A stretch of DNA of 64,000 bases, taken from contig CACYYD010000007.1 of assembly GCA_902778585.1 (NCBI GenBank), forward strand, positions 1 to 64,000, in the 5' to 3' direction. Made by a program: the position numbers and the translations under genes. How positions within the stretch are numbered: position 1 is the first letter of the stretch; each line of letters starts with the position of its first letter. Origin of the DNA: an uncultured Eubacteriales bacterium. Its GTDB lineage: Bacteria > Bacillota > Clostridia > Peptostreptococcales > Anaerovoracaceae. Of this stretch, positions 8,891-16,747 are shown one piece after another. Below the pieces are notes generated by a model. That model did not search any database. It was not told where the DNA came from and saw only the letters and a program-made list of their open reading frames with translations.

Positions 8891-10264
8891 ATGGAGAGAT
8901 CTCGGGCAAAACAGAATATAGATTTTTCCAGAGGCCCGGTCTGGCGGAGCATCATGGCGCAGGCGCTGCCGCTTACTTTTGCGCAGTTCATACACCTTCT
9001 GTACAACGTGGTGGACCGCATATTTATAGGCCACATGGGAGGTGACAGCCTGGCGCTTACGGGAGTCGGACTCACATTCCCTGTAGTGACTCTCATAATG
9101 GCATTCACCGCGCTCTTCGGAAACGGCGGAGTCCCGCTGTTTTCCATGGCGCGCGGAGCAGGCAATACCGCACGCGGGCGGAAGATACAGGGCAACTCGA
9201 TGGCGCTTCTTCTGGTGAGTGCTGTCCTGCTGATGGCTGCGGGCTATGCTTTCAGGCGTCCTGTACTGTTTGCATTCGGAGCCAGCGAGGATTCGTATAT
9301 CTACGCTGAGCAGTATCTGAATATATATCTTGCCGGCACGGTATTCGTGATGATAACGACCGGCATGAACGGCTACATAAATGCCCAGGGCTTTCCGCGT
9401 ATAGGCATGCTGTCTGTGGTTCTGGGCGCGGTGGTGAATATAATCCTTGATCCTATATTCATCTTTGCTCTGGACATGGGCGTCTCGGGAGCCGCGCTTG
9501 CGACCGTTATAAGCCAGGCGCTGTCGGCGATATGGGTACTGCGTTTTCTGTTCGGGAAGGATGCGGTCATCCCGCTTTCGTGGGAAGACGTACGGATACA
9601 CCGGAGCATCGCAGGGGAGATAACAAAACTGGGTCTGGCGAGCTTCATCATGCAGGCTACAAACTGCGCTGTACAGGTCGCATGCAATGCTACGCTGCAG
9701 CAGTACGGCGGCGATCTCTACGTTGGAGTCATGACTGTCGCAAATTCGATCCGCGAGGTATTCATGCTGCCGGTCAGCGGACTTATCGGAGGTGCGCAGC
9801 CTGTTATAAGCTATAATTACGGTGCGAGGGATTACGGCCGCACCAGAGAGGCCATCCGCTTCAATACTCTTGCCGGAGTGGTATATACATTGGCCGCGTG
9901 GCTGCTGGTATACCTCTTCCCGGGGCAGTGGATCGGCATCTTCTCGGATGACGCGGCGCTGATCGATACGGGGATCAGCCTTCTGAGGATATATTTCTTC
10001 GGATTCGTATTCATGTCGCTGCAGTTTGCGGGGCAGTCGGCATTCCAGTCACTGGGAGATGCGAGACACGCTATATTCTTTTCGCTCCTGCGAAAGATAA
10101 TCATAGTCGTTCCGCTCACGCTGATCCTGCCGGCTGTAGGATTTGGTGTCAGGGGCGTGTTTATGGCAGAGCCGGTATCCAATGTGATCGGAGGCACGGC
10201 GTGCTATCTGACGATGCGGCATACCGTTTTGAGACGGCTTGAAAGGAAAATTGATAGGTCATGA
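8891..10264 (+). CDS. MATE family multidrug/cation antiporter
   Basis: Twelve-helix inner-membrane antiporter of the MATE (NorM/DinF) family that exports organic cations using a sodium or proton gradient. The 457-residue length is typical; there are two pseudo-symmetric halves, with the conserved N-terminal segment PLTFAQFIHLLYNVVDRIFI and repeated glycine/proline-rich helices. Substrate cannot be read from sequence. The stop overlaps the start of the carbonic anhydrase gene by four bases (ATGA), so the two are co-translated. Confidence 0.92.
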   Translation: MERSRAKQNIDFSRGPVWRSIMAQALPLTFAQFIHLLYNVVDRIFIGHMGGDSLALTGVGLTFPVVTLIMAFTALFGNGGVPLFSMARGAGNTARGRKIQGNSMALLLVSAVLLMAAGYAFRRPVLFAFGASEDSYIYAEQYLNIYLAGTVFVMITTGMNGYINAQGFPRIGMLSVVLGAVVNIILDPIFIFALDMGVSGAALATVISQALSAIWVLRFLFGKDAVIPLSWEDVRIHRSIAGEITKLGLASFIMQATNCAVQVACNATLQQYGGDLYVGVMTVANSIREVFMLPVSGLIGGAQPVISYNYGARDYGRTREAIRFNTLAGVVYTLAAWLLVYLFPGQWIGIFSDDAALIDTGISLLRIYFFGFVFMSLQFAGQSAFQSLGDARHAIFFSLLRKIIIVVPLTLILPAVGFGVRGVFMAEPVSNVIGGTACYLTMRHTVLRRLERKIDRS

Positions 10265-10818
10265 TAAGTGCAACAGAAGCTAAAAAACGGCTTATAGACG
10301 GGAATAATCGCTATTTGTATGCGACGGCCGGAGTGGGAGAAATCTCGCCTGAGAGGCGAAGAGACACCGCTGAGAACGGTCAGCATCCTTACGCCATCGT
10401 CATCACATGCTCGGATTCGCGGGTCATCCCGGAGAGCCTCTTCTCGGCGGGGATAGGCGAGCTGTTTGTGATCAGGGTCGCGGGCAACGTGCTCGACGAT
10501 CATCAGCTGGGAAGCATCGAGTATGCGGCAGATCACCTCGGCACTAAGCTCATAGTTCTGCTCGGGCACACTCGCTGCGGGGCTGTCGATGCGGCTATCG
10601 AGGGTCATACGGGCGGCTTCATAGAGTCGATCCTCAAGGACATACAGCTGGCGATAGGCGATGAGAAAGATGACTTCAAGGCGAGCTGCCTCAATGTGAA
10701 GCACGGGGTGGAAACGATAAGGCATGAACTCGAGATACATCCGATCCACGATCCTAAGGGTCTGGAGGTAGCCGGAGCGATCTATCACATAGAAGACGGA
10801 AGAGTTGAATTCATATAG
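10261..10818 (+). CDS. Beta-class carbonic anhydrase
   Basis: Zinc enzyme interconverting carbon dioxide and bicarbonate in the cytoplasm. The zinc ligands and the Asp-Arg dyad are visible: CSDSR near residue 44 and H-T-R-C (GHTRCGA) near residue 101. At 185 residues it is a compact beta-type enzyme. Its ATG overlaps the MATE stop. The product could supply bicarbonate for carboxylation in an anaerobe; that role is inferred. Confidence 0.9.
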   Translation: MISATEAKKRLIDGNNRYLYATAGVGEISPERRRDTAENGQHPYAIVITCSDSRVIPESLFSAGIGELFVIRVAGNVLDDHQLGSIEYAADHLGTKLIVLLGHTRCGAVDAAIEGHTGGFIESILKDIQLAIGDEKDDFKASCLNVKHGVETIRHELEIHPIHDPKGLEVAGAIYHIEDGRVEFI

Positions 10819-10838
10819 TTTGTAGAAAGGGGAACGAA

Positions 10839-11213
10839 ATGGACTTATTTGAAAAGCATATAGACAAGGCTAAAGAGATGATGCAGGGAGCCATCAATGA
10901 CAGCAAGGCAGGCAAAGAACTCCAGGCGGGCATCGCCGCGCTTGAGGCTCTTCCGACGTTTGAGGGATCCATGCTGTATACGATGGAATTCGAGACCATC
11001 GTGACTTACCTCAGGACGCTTGGACTGGTCGTTGAAGACGGCCGCATGGACAATGCTTCCGTTAAGGAAGAAGACAGGAAGGTGATCGAAAAGGTGCAGC
11101 CGGCTTCGGCTGTCCCTGAGGACGACGCGGAGCAGCAGGCCATTGAGAAGGCCAAGGCTGTTGCATTCGATACATGCCTCAAGGTTCTTGACGCGCTTGA
11201 GACATCAAAGTAA
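10839..11213 (+). CDS. Small acidic helical protein of unknown function
   Basis: I do not recognise this 124-residue protein. It is predicted soluble, helical and acidic, without signal peptide or membrane segment, with a Pro/Glu/Asp-rich linker around residue 90 and a C-terminal helix. A ribosome site (AAAGGGGA) precedes the ATG. It lies between the carbonic anhydrase and a flavodoxin, with short spacings, and is probably co-transcribed with both. Confidence 0.75.
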   Translation: MDLFEKHIDKAKEMMQGAINDSKAGKELQAGIAALEALPTFEGSMLYTMEFETIVTYLRTLGLVVEDGRMDNASVKEEDRKVIEKVQPASAVPEDDAEQQAIEKAKAVAFDTCLKVLDALETSK

Positions 11214-11235
11214 AGTAAGCTAAAGGAGAAGCAAG

Positions 11236-11700
11236 ATGAAGACACTTACAGCATATTTTTCGGCGAGCGGATACACTGCATCGCTGGCTAAGAGAGTGGC
11301 ACAGGCAGCAGATAGCGATCTGTTTGAGATAAAGCCTGTAAAGCCTTATACAGATGCGGATCTTAAATGGACAAATCCGCTTGCGAGATGCAATAAGGAG
11401 AAGATCGGCAAGAAGGATGTGCCTATCGCAGACAAGGTAGAGAACTTTGACGAGTACGATATGGTGCTTATCGGATTCCCGGTATGGTACTATGCCGCTC
11501 CGAACATCATCGAGACTTTTGTGAAGAGCTATGACTTCAGCGGCAAGAAGGTGGCGCTCTTCGCTACATCTGGCGGAAGCGACATCACCAAAGCTCCTGC
11601 AAAGCTGCAGCCTCTCATGAAGGGCGAGATCGTTGGCGCTAAGCTCTTTGCGGCTGATGCTCCTGTTTCGGAGATAAAGCCTTGGCTCAGCAGCCTGTAG
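11236..11700 (+). CDS. Flavodoxin
   Basis: FMN-binding electron carrier. The 154-residue product has the flavodoxin opening (TAYFSASGYTASLAKRVA), where the Ser/Thr loop binds the FMN phosphate, and the GFPVWYYAAPN segment near residue 80 that stacks on the isoalloxazine ring. It resembles the flavodoxin_4 type used by anaerobes. A strong AAAGGAGAAG ribosome site precedes it. Partners unknown; two nitroreductase-like flavoproteins lie within 3 kb. Confidence 0.9.
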   Translation: MKTLTAYFSASGYTASLAKRVAQAADSDLFEIKPVKPYTDADLKWTNPLARCNKEKIGKKDVPIADKVENFDEYDMVLIGFPVWYYAAPNIIETFVKSYDFSGKKVALFATSGGSDITKAPAKLQPLMKGEIVGAKLFAADAPVSEIKPWLSSL

Positions 11701-11727
11701 GCATATATAAGGGGAGTATTGGGAAGT

Positions 11728-12405
11728 ATGAAATTATTCAGACGGATCAATCGAAACGTGAATATAAAGCCGGAGATCCTGGCAGATCTGGACAGGTTTC
11801 TGAGTGAAGAACTCGTAAGCGAGGAGCCTGAGCTGTACGAGGACGCGGAACTGTCCGTTGAACCGGAACTCTCCGATCATTCGGAATATTCCGGAGACTT
11901 CGACGCTTCCTTTGAAGAAGACATTGCGGATCTGCCGGATGAAGCAGAGTATTACCCGCAAAAGACATACAGCTCCAGGAGCTTTTCGGCTCCGCAGGCA
12001 CCTCTGCCAGACAATTATGAGGGCAAGGCTGTTTTCAGCAGGATAGAGGACGTCTTTGGCGGTCTTGGTGAGACTTTCCAGGAGAAGCTTCTGAAGACGA
12101 TCGACGAGAAGGGGCTCACAGATGCCCAGGTGTATACGAAGGCCAATCTCGACCGCAGGCTTTTCTCAAAGATAAGATGCAATGTCAATTACAAGCCTTC
12201 GAAGTCTACCGCGCTGGCATTGGCTATCGCGCTTGGCCTGGATCTTGACGAGACGACGGATCTTCTGGGTCGTGCAGGTCTGGCTCTGTCGCCGAGCAGC
12301 AAGGCTGATCTTATAGTCAAGTACTGTATCATGAACCGGATATACGACATCCTGGATGTGAACGCGCTATTGTACGAATATGACCAGCAGCTTTTAGGCT
12401 ACTGA
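11728..12405 (+). CDS. HTH-domain protein with acidic disordered N-terminus
   Basis: About 225 residues. The first 100 residues are basic at the start, then strongly acidic (Glu/Asp/Ser/Tyr) and probably disordered. From about residue 115 there is a helical domain with the look of an XRE-like HTH (ALALAIALGLDLDETTDLL). I use the ATG at 11728, 9-12 bases after AAGGGGAG; a TTG at 11719 is too close to that site. A strong terminator follows immediately, and the next gene encodes a VWA-domain protein. Such HTH/VWA pairs occur in Clostridia, but I cannot assign a process. Confidence 0.72.
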   Translation: MKLFRRINRNVNIKPEILADLDRFLSEELVSEEPELYEDAELSVEPELSDHSEYSGDFDASFEEDIADLPDEAEYYPQKTYSSRSFSAPQAPLPDNYEGKAVFSRIEDVFGGLGETFQEKLLKTIDEKGLTDAQVYTKANLDRRLFSKIRCNVNYKPSKSTALALAIALGLDLDETTDLLGRAGLALSPSSKADLIVKYCIMNRIYDILDVNALLYEYDQQLLGY

Positions 12406-12406
12406 T

Positions 12407-12433
12407 ATGTCGCCCCTGAGGCGACATTTTTTT
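12407..12433 (+). terminator. Rho-independent terminator
   Basis: Perfect 8-bp stem ATGTCGCC / GGCGACAT with a 5-base loop (12407-12427), followed by seven T. It sits directly after the HTH gene stop codon and would separate it from the VWA gene. Confidence 0.9.
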
Positions 12434-12502
12434 ATGCCCTCTGCGGTATTTTATTCTCAGATAAACACAGCGGATGAGATACCTGAAAAGGAGGGAAAAA
12501 CA

Positions 12503-13171
12503 ATGAAAAAAGGACTTACAGAACTCGTGTTGATATTGGACAGAAGCGGCTCGATGAGCGGACTTGAGGCTGACACAATAGGCGGTTTCAACAGCATGAT
12601 CGAACAGCAGAAGAAGGAAGAGGGCGATGTGTATGTGTCGACCATTCTCTTCGACAATGAATCCGAGGTTATCCACGACAGAGTGGATATCAGGAAGATA
12701 GAGCCGATGAATGACAGGCAGTATTACGTGCGCGGATGCACGGCTCTGCTGGACGCGGTAGGAGGCGCTATTAAGCACATAAGTACTGTTCATAAGTATG
12801 CAAGGGAAGAGGATGTGCCTGAGAAGACCATCTTTGTGATCACAACGGATGGCATGGAGAACGCGAGCCGCTCTTACGGATACAACGAGGTGCGCCGCAT
12901 GATAGAGCAGAAGAAAGAGGAGGATCACTGGGAATTCATCTTCCTTGGAGCAAATATCGATGCGGCGAAGGAGGCGGCACGCTTTGGCATAGACTCCAGC
13001 AGGGCAGCAAAGTATAAGAGTGACGCTTATGGAACTGAGCTCAACTACAAGGTGGTCTCCAATGCGGTCTGCATGATGAGACAGGCCGAAACCGCAGAAG
13101 ATATGGATGCGGTGTTTGAAGAGGCCGACGTGCTGGCTCCGATCAGGGAAAACTATGAAGAAATGAAGTGA
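12503..13171 (+). CDS. von Willebrand factor type A (VWA) domain protein
   Basis: Cytoplasmic VWA protein of 222 residues. The metal-ion-dependent adhesion site is intact: D-x-S-x-S in DRSGSMSG near residue 14, a threonine in the CTAL loop near residue 79, and TTDG near residue 109. No signal peptide. The ATG at 12503 follows AAAAGGAGGG; an upstream ATG at 12407 lies inside the preceding terminator and can be dismissed. Proteins of this type often work with a partner ATPase or regulator; here the only neighbour candidate is the HTH protein upstream. Confidence 0.88.
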   Translation: MKKGLTELVLILDRSGSMSGLEADTIGGFNSMIEQQKKEEGDVYVSTILFDNESEVIHDRVDIRKIEPMNDRQYYVRGCTALLDAVGGAIKHISTVHKYAREEDVPEKTIFVITTDGMENASRSYGYNEVRRMIEQKKEEDHWEFIFLGANIDAAKEAARFGIDSSRAAKYKSDAYGTELNYKVVSNAVCMMRQAETAEDMDAVFEEADVLAPIRENYEEMK

Positions 13172-13186
13172 ATGGATCTTCCGGGA

Positions 13187-13197
13187 GGTGTTATAAT
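13187..13197 (+). promoter_or_regulatory. Extended -10 promoter of the nitroreductase gene
   Basis: TGTTATAAT (TG-n-TATAAT, ending at 13197) lies 52 bases upstream of the next gene start. The -35 region is not recognisable, which is acceptable for an extended -10 promoter. Confidence 0.5.
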
Positions 13198-13249
13198 CGA
13201 AGCGGTAATCTGTATATAAAAGCAGAATAACAGAAAAGGGAGAAACACG

Positions 13250-13762
13250 ATGGAATTCAAAGAAGTAGTAGAAAAGCGTTATTCGTGCAAGAAGTTCGGT
13301 GACGAGCAGGTAGCTGCTGAGAAGCTCGAGGCGATACTGAACGCAGGCCGTCTGGCGCCGACCGCAAAGAATCTGCAGGAGCAGCACATTTATGTGGTTC
13401 AGTCTGCGGAGGCTCTGGCAAAGATCGACTCGGTGACGCCTTGCCGTTACAATGCTCCTACAGTGCTCGTGGTTGCATTCGACGCAGACAACGTTTTCAC
13501 ATATCCGGGTGAAAAGAGAGATTCCGGTATGGAGGACGCATCGATCGTTGCGACTCATATGATCCTCGCTGCAGCGGATGAAGGCGTGGACAGCTGCTGG
13601 GTCAACTTCTTCGACCCTGAGAAGGCTGCCGAAGCGTTGGGTCTGCCTGAGAATGAAGAAGTCCTCATGCTTATGGACCTCGGATATGCAGCTGAAGGCA
13701 TTGGACCTCTCGCAAATCACGGATCAAGAAAACCGCTGGAAGAGACGGTCACATATCTGTAG
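13250..13762 (+). CDS. Nitroreductase family protein
   Basis: FMN-dependent reductase of the nitroreductase fold, 170 residues. Visible features are the N-terminal phosphate-binding Arg/Ser segment (EKRYSCKKF) with the LNAGRLAPTAKN loop, and the C-terminal GYAAEG segment. Short members like this one usually reduce small electrophiles or serve in anaerobic redox balance; substrate unknown. A GGGAGAAA ribosome site precedes the ATG. A second family member lies 360 bases downstream. Confidence 0.88.
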   Translation: MEFKEVVEKRYSCKKFGDEQVAAEKLEAILNAGRLAPTAKNLQEQHIYVVQSAEALAKIDSVTPCRYNAPTVLVVAFDADNVFTYPGEKRDSGMEDASIVATHMILAAADEGVDSCWVNFFDPEKAAEALGLPENEEVLMLMDLGYAAEGIGPLANHGSRKPLEETVTYL

Positions 13763-13865
13763 TTGCGGACGGATAGTGGCAGAGACGAAGATGTATTGTT
13801 TCTGATGTGTTACGCCGGGTCCCGAATCAAATTTTCGATTTAGCGAAGGTGAATTGTTATGCAGA

Positions 13866-14069
13866 ATGGTGTACTCAGCTCTGCAGGGCGGCTCGATCAT
13901 GAAGGGATGGACGAATGATGACCGTATGATGATCGCCTGCTGCAACGATGGTACAAGACCGGTCATCTTTAAGATCGAGAGGATAGATATCCCTGAAACA
14001 TCAGAAGAAGAGGAATGGCTGGTAAAGCAGAACTTCACAAACACTGCAGAGGATGCGTATACGGGTTGA
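13866..14069 (+). CDS. Possible small protein of unknown function
   Basis: A 67-codon frame between two nitroreductase genes. The C-terminal half (from about MKGWTNDDR) has balanced, protein-like composition with an acidic stretch SEEEE, so it may be real or a remnant. The start is uncertain: an ATG at 13866, an inner ATG at 13899 with AGGGCGG upstream, or a TTG at 13854. No family recognised. Confidence 0.35.
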   Translation: MVYSALQGGSIMKGWTNDDRMMIACCNDGTRPVIFKIERIDIPETSEEEEWLVKQNFTNTAEDAYTG

Positions 14070-14077
14070 TAACGTTA

Positions 14078-14095
14078 TGTAAAGAACTCTTTACA
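14078..14095. promoter_or_regulatory. Palindrome TGTAAAG-AACT-CTTTACA (site 1 of 6)
   Basis: Perfect 7-base arms around a 4-base centre, located 23 bases before the start of the second nitroreductase gene. Five similar sites occur elsewhere in the window (37179, 37205, 39507, 40124, 51744). It is a likely operator for an unknown regulator. Confidence 0.6.
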
Positions 14096-14118
14096 TTTAG
14101 GCTAGGAGGATCAAGCAG

Positions 14119-14640
14119 ATGAAAGCAGAAGCATTTGAAGTAATGAAGAACAGAAGAGCGATCAGAAAGTTCAAGGCAGAGCAGATCACTGATGAAGAGC
14201 TGAACGCTGTTCTTGAGGCAGGTACATACGCGCCTACAGGTGCAGGAACACAGGCCGTGCAGATCGTTGCCGTTCAGAGCCCGGAGTACCGCGACAGAGT
14301 AGCCGCTCTCAACGCCGCAGTTATGGGCAAGGACATGGATCCGTATTACGGAGCACCGACGATCGTGCTTATCTTCGAGACCGAAGACGGATTCACACAC
14401 GGATTCGACGGACCTTCAGTGGCCTGCAATATCGTTAACGCTGCATATGCTGCAGGACTCGGTTCGTGCTGGATCCACAGATGCAAGCAGATGTTTGAGA
14501 TGGAAGAGGGCAAGGCTCTGCTGAAGGAGTGGGGACTTCCTGAGACTCTTATCGGCAGCTGCTCGGTAGCTCTCGGATATGCTGACTGCGAGCATCCGGC
14601 TGCAAAACCACGCAAGGAAGGCTACATAGTAAGAGTTTGA
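14119..14640 (+). CDS. Nitroreductase family protein
   Basis: Second FMN-dependent nitroreductase-like protein, 173 residues, paralogous to the one at 13250 (same opening pattern KNRRAIRKFKAEQIT and LEAGTYAPTGAG). Also has the CWIHRC segment near residue 118. Strong ribosome site (CTAGGAGG). A TGTAAAG palindrome sits just upstream and could control it. The gene is followed four bases later by a Nudix hydrolase. Substrate unknown. Confidence 0.88.
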   Translation: MKAEAFEVMKNRRAIRKFKAEQITDEELNAVLEAGTYAPTGAGTQAVQIVAVQSPEYRDRVAALNAAVMGKDMDPYYGAPTIVLIFETEDGFTHGFDGPSVACNIVNAAYAAGLGSCWIHRCKQMFEMEEGKALLKEWGLPETLIGSCSVALGYADCEHPAAKPRKEGYIVRV

Positions 14641-14644
14641 GCTG

Positions 14645-15217
14645 ATGGAACTGTTTGATATCGTTGATATAAACGGAGTGCCGACCGGAGAAACGGTAGA
14701 GCGGTCGGAAGCTCATGCGAAGGACATCCTCCACAGGACTGCTCATGTATGGGTGGTAAGGATGAAGGATGGCAGACCGCAGGTGCTTTTGCAGAAGCGC
14801 GCTGCTGGCAAGGAGAGCTTTCCCGGCTGCTACGATACTTCTTCGGCCGGCCACATACATGCAGGGGACGAACCGCTTGACTCGGCGCTACGCGAGTTTG
14901 AAGAAGAACTCGGGATAAAGGCGAGTGAGGCGGACCTGTCTTTTGCGGGAACCTTCCATACGCATTATGAGAAGACGTTCAACACTCAGCCGTTCAGAGA
15001 CAACGAGATAACCTTTGTCTATGTATACGACAAGCCTGTCGATATCGATTCACTGACTCTGCAGGCTGATGAGGTGGAATCGGTCAGGTGGTTTGATGTG
15101 GACTTCGTTAAGGAGATGATCGGGCCACCGAGAGACGAGAAGTTTTGTGTGCCGGCCGATGGATTCGGCCTGGTGCTTGAGTGGCTTGGCCGGACAGGCA
15201 GCCCGGATAAAAGGTAA
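14645..15217 (+). CDS. Nudix hydrolase, isopentenyl-diphosphate isomerase-like
   Basis: Hydrolyses a nucleoside-diphosphate-linked substrate or acts as an IPP-isomerase-like Nudix protein; family resemblance is to the YfcD/IDI-like group by its opening (ELFDIVDINGVPTG). The Nudix box G-x5-E-x7-REx2EELG is complete (GHIHAGDEP then REFEEELGI, about residues 72-95). 190 residues. Four bases separate it from the nitroreductase, so the two are probably co-transcribed. Confidence 0.88.
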   Translation: MELFDIVDINGVPTGETVERSEAHAKDILHRTAHVWVVRMKDGRPQVLLQKRAAGKESFPGCYDTSSAGHIHAGDEPLDSALREFEEELGIKASEADLSFAGTFHTHYEKTFNTQPFRDNEITFVYVYDKPVDIDSLTLQADEVESVRWFDVDFVKEMIGPPRDEKFCVPADGFGLVLEWLGRTGSPDKR

Positions 15218-15269
15218 GTGTTGAATAACAAAACCAAAGGAATAATCTGTATTATCGCATCAACTTAAA

Positions 15270-15295
15270 GCGCTCTCTTATGAGGGCGTTTTTTA
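15270..15295 (+). terminator. Rho-independent terminator
   Basis: CGCTCTC / GAGGGCG stem with one G-U pair and a 4-base loop (15271-15288), followed by six T. It closes the nitroreductase-Nudix unit. Confidence 0.8.
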
Positions 15296-15310
15296 GTACA
15301 TATGCTTTTC

Positions 15311-15372
15311 TATAATGTGATCGTAAAGGTAGAGGACCTTTGGAAAATATGATCGTAAAGGTTTGGAAAATA
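15311..15372 (+). repeat. Promoter element with short direct repeat
   Basis: A TATAAT at 15311-15316 is followed by two copies of TGATCGTAAAGGT (15318-15330 and 15350-15362), each followed by TTTGGAAAATA. The two units overlap the likely 5-prime leader of the small gene at 15392 and look like a local duplication. Confidence 0.45.
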
Positions 15373-15391
15373 AAGGAAAGGCGGTACTAAA

Positions 15392-15580
15392 ATGGATAAG
15401 TCAAATATGGATCTCGTTCTGGACATCTTCAAAGCACTGTCGGGCGAACTGCCGGAGCAGTTTCTGTACCGCGAGAGCGGGGACAGTTTTGAACTCAGGA
15501 CTCTTGAAAGCATCGGAAACAGCATGCCGTCAGAGATGCAGGGCAGCGGCTGGAATCTCATTGGCTGCCAGGTAGCGTAG
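15392..15580 (+). CDS. Small protein of unknown function
   Basis: A 62-residue soluble acidic protein preceded by AAAGGAAAGG and its own TATAAT-type promoter. Composition and ribosome site argue that it is translated. No domain recognised; no membrane segment or signal. It is followed by a convergent glycerophosphodiesterase gene. Confidence 0.55.
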   Translation: MDKSNMDLVLDIFKALSGELPEQFLYRESGDSFELRTLESIGNSMPSEMQGSGWNLIGCQVA

Positions 15581-15593
15581 GACTTTAAGGCAT

Positions 15594-15629
15594 AAAAAAG
15601 CGGGGCAGGCGCCGTGATCAGCGCTTGCC
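15594..15629 (-). terminator. Terminator of the glycerophosphodiesterase gene
   Basis: On the - strand a 9-bp stem (GGCAAGCGC / GCGCCTGCC, one G-U) is followed shortly by six T. The stop codon of the gene lies inside the loop of this hairpin. Confidence 0.8.
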
Positions 15630-16532
15630 TATGCCGTAATCTCGCTCTATAGAAAGGGCGAGAGGAGTATCATTTGTAAAGTAGCTGTCGACCCCAAGGT
15701 CGATGGCTCTTTTTATTGATTCTTCGTCATTGAGTGTCCATGCACTAAACTGCTTGCCGTTCTTGTGCGCAAGTTTGCAGTTGGCTTCCGTGATGAGTCC
15801 GGCGTTCGCCTTTACCGAAAGGATGTCGACGAACGGGCTGTCTACGCTGCCTTCAAAGGCGGACTGGCTCCAGCACACCAGAAGCTTAGGCATGTCCGGA
15901 TACTTCTTTTCGAGTTCTTCGAGGACATCCGGATACATGGACTGCACGATTATGACATCGCTGTAGCCGTACTGGTCGACCATATCTTCGAAGGCCTTGG
16001 TGCATTTGTCTCTGCCGTCTTTAAGCTCGACGACATAGGTGATGTCTTTGCCGTACTTATCGAAGACCTGGCTGAGGCGGAGCACCGGATTGCCCGCGTA
16101 GGTCTTAAGACCGTCGACTGTCTCCGAACTAATGTATTCATACATGCCGTTATACCCGGTCATAGTGACGGCATTTAGGTCATGCGAAACGTACAGGACA
16201 CCATCGGATGACATGACAACGTCCTGCTCGATATAGCGTGATCCTGCGGCGATGGCTGCATCGTAGGCCTTGAAGGAGTGCTCATCCGGACCTTCCGATC
16301 CGCGGTGGGAGTAGACGTGCGAAGCTATAGCCGCTTCCTGAGCTTCCTTCGCCGCTTCCTCTTCGGCTTTGCGCTGAGCTTCTTCGGCAGCCTGCGCTTC
16401 TGCAGCGGCTTTTTCTTTGGCCGCGCGAATGCTCATGCTGCGGTGGACAATATATCCCGAAGCCGCAAGCACAAGGATAAGCATCACTGCTATCAATGAT
16501 TTGAGAGTTTTCTTCTTTCTCATCTTTTTCAT
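15618..16532 (-). CDS. Membrane-anchored glycerophosphodiester phosphodiesterase family protein
   Basis: Hydrolyses glycerophosphodiesters to an alcohol and glycerol 3-phosphate. The 304-residue product has a basic N-terminus, one membrane segment (about residues 12-30), an Ala/Glu-rich coiled linker (about 35-68) and a GDPD catalytic domain with HRG near residue 75, the metal-binding E-x-D (IEQDV) near 99 and the second histidine in SHDL near 112. The helix with a short inside tail places the enzyme outside the membrane. It is the only gene here transcribed leftward and shares its upstream region with the aminotransferase operon. Confidence 0.9.
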   Translation of the reverse strand: MKKMRKKKTLKSLIAVMLILVLAASGYIVHRSMSIRAAKEKAAAEAQAAEEAQRKAEEEAAKEAQEAAIASHVYSHRGSEGPDEHSFKAYDAAIAAGSRYIEQDVVMSSDGVLYVSHDLNAVTMTGYNGMYEYISSETVDGLKTYAGNPVLRLSQVFDKYGKDITYVVELKDGRDKCTKAFEDMVDQYGYSDVIIVQSMYPDVLEELEKKYPDMPKLLVCWSQSAFEGSVDSPFVDILSVKANAGLITEANCKLAHKNGKQFSAWTLNDEESIKRAIDLGVDSYFTNDTPLALSIERDYGIGKR

Positions 16533-16634
16533 CTTATAAAAAGTATAGCATAGCTGAAATCCGGGTTCGTTTTTCTTGATAAGTTTTCAGATTAGGGGCA
16601 ATAGCCCTTTTATGTATGCAAAAAATACAATCTA

Positions 16635-16646
16635 AACATTTTTGTT
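16635..16646. promoter_or_regulatory. Operator AACA-TTTT-TGTT (site A)
   Basis: 12-base inverted repeat immediately upstream of the -35 element of the aminotransferase operon. The same pattern AACA-N4-TGTT, always followed by C, recurs at 16696 and 19420. It probably binds the RpiR-type regulator encoded at 19527. Confidence 0.65.
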
Positions 16647-16654
16647 CAAAAGTA

Positions 16655-16682
16655 TTGACATCAAAACCAAAATGTGTAAACT
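16655..16682 (+). promoter_or_regulatory. Promoter of the aminotransferase-symporter operon
   Basis: A consensus -35 TTGACA (16655-16660) is separated by 16 bases from TAAACT (16677-16682), a four-of-six match to the -10 consensus. It lies between operator sites A and B, so a bound dimer or loop would block it. Confidence 0.65.
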
Positions 16683-16695
16683 GTAATCAAGAACA

Positions 16696-16707
16696 AACAA
16701 TATTGTT
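16696..16707. promoter_or_regulatory. Operator AACA-ATAT-TGTT (site B)
   Basis: Perfect 12-base palindrome just downstream of the predicted transcription start of the aminotransferase operon and 61 bases (about six helical turns) from site A. This position is typical of a repressor site. Confidence 0.65.
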
Positions 16708-16747
16708 CAGAAATGCTTAAAGGTTAAACAATCCAGGAGGAAATTCC

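Noticed and set aside
12407..12502. Upstream start of the VWA gene at 12407
   Set aside because: This ATG is within the terminator stem, has no ribosome site and would add 32 unrelated residues.
14078..14095. TyrR-type regulation by TGTAAA-N6-TTTACA
   Set aside because: The form matches the enterobacterial TyrR box, but the flanking genes are not aromatic amino-acid genes and no TyrR-type protein is in the window; kept only as an unknown operator.
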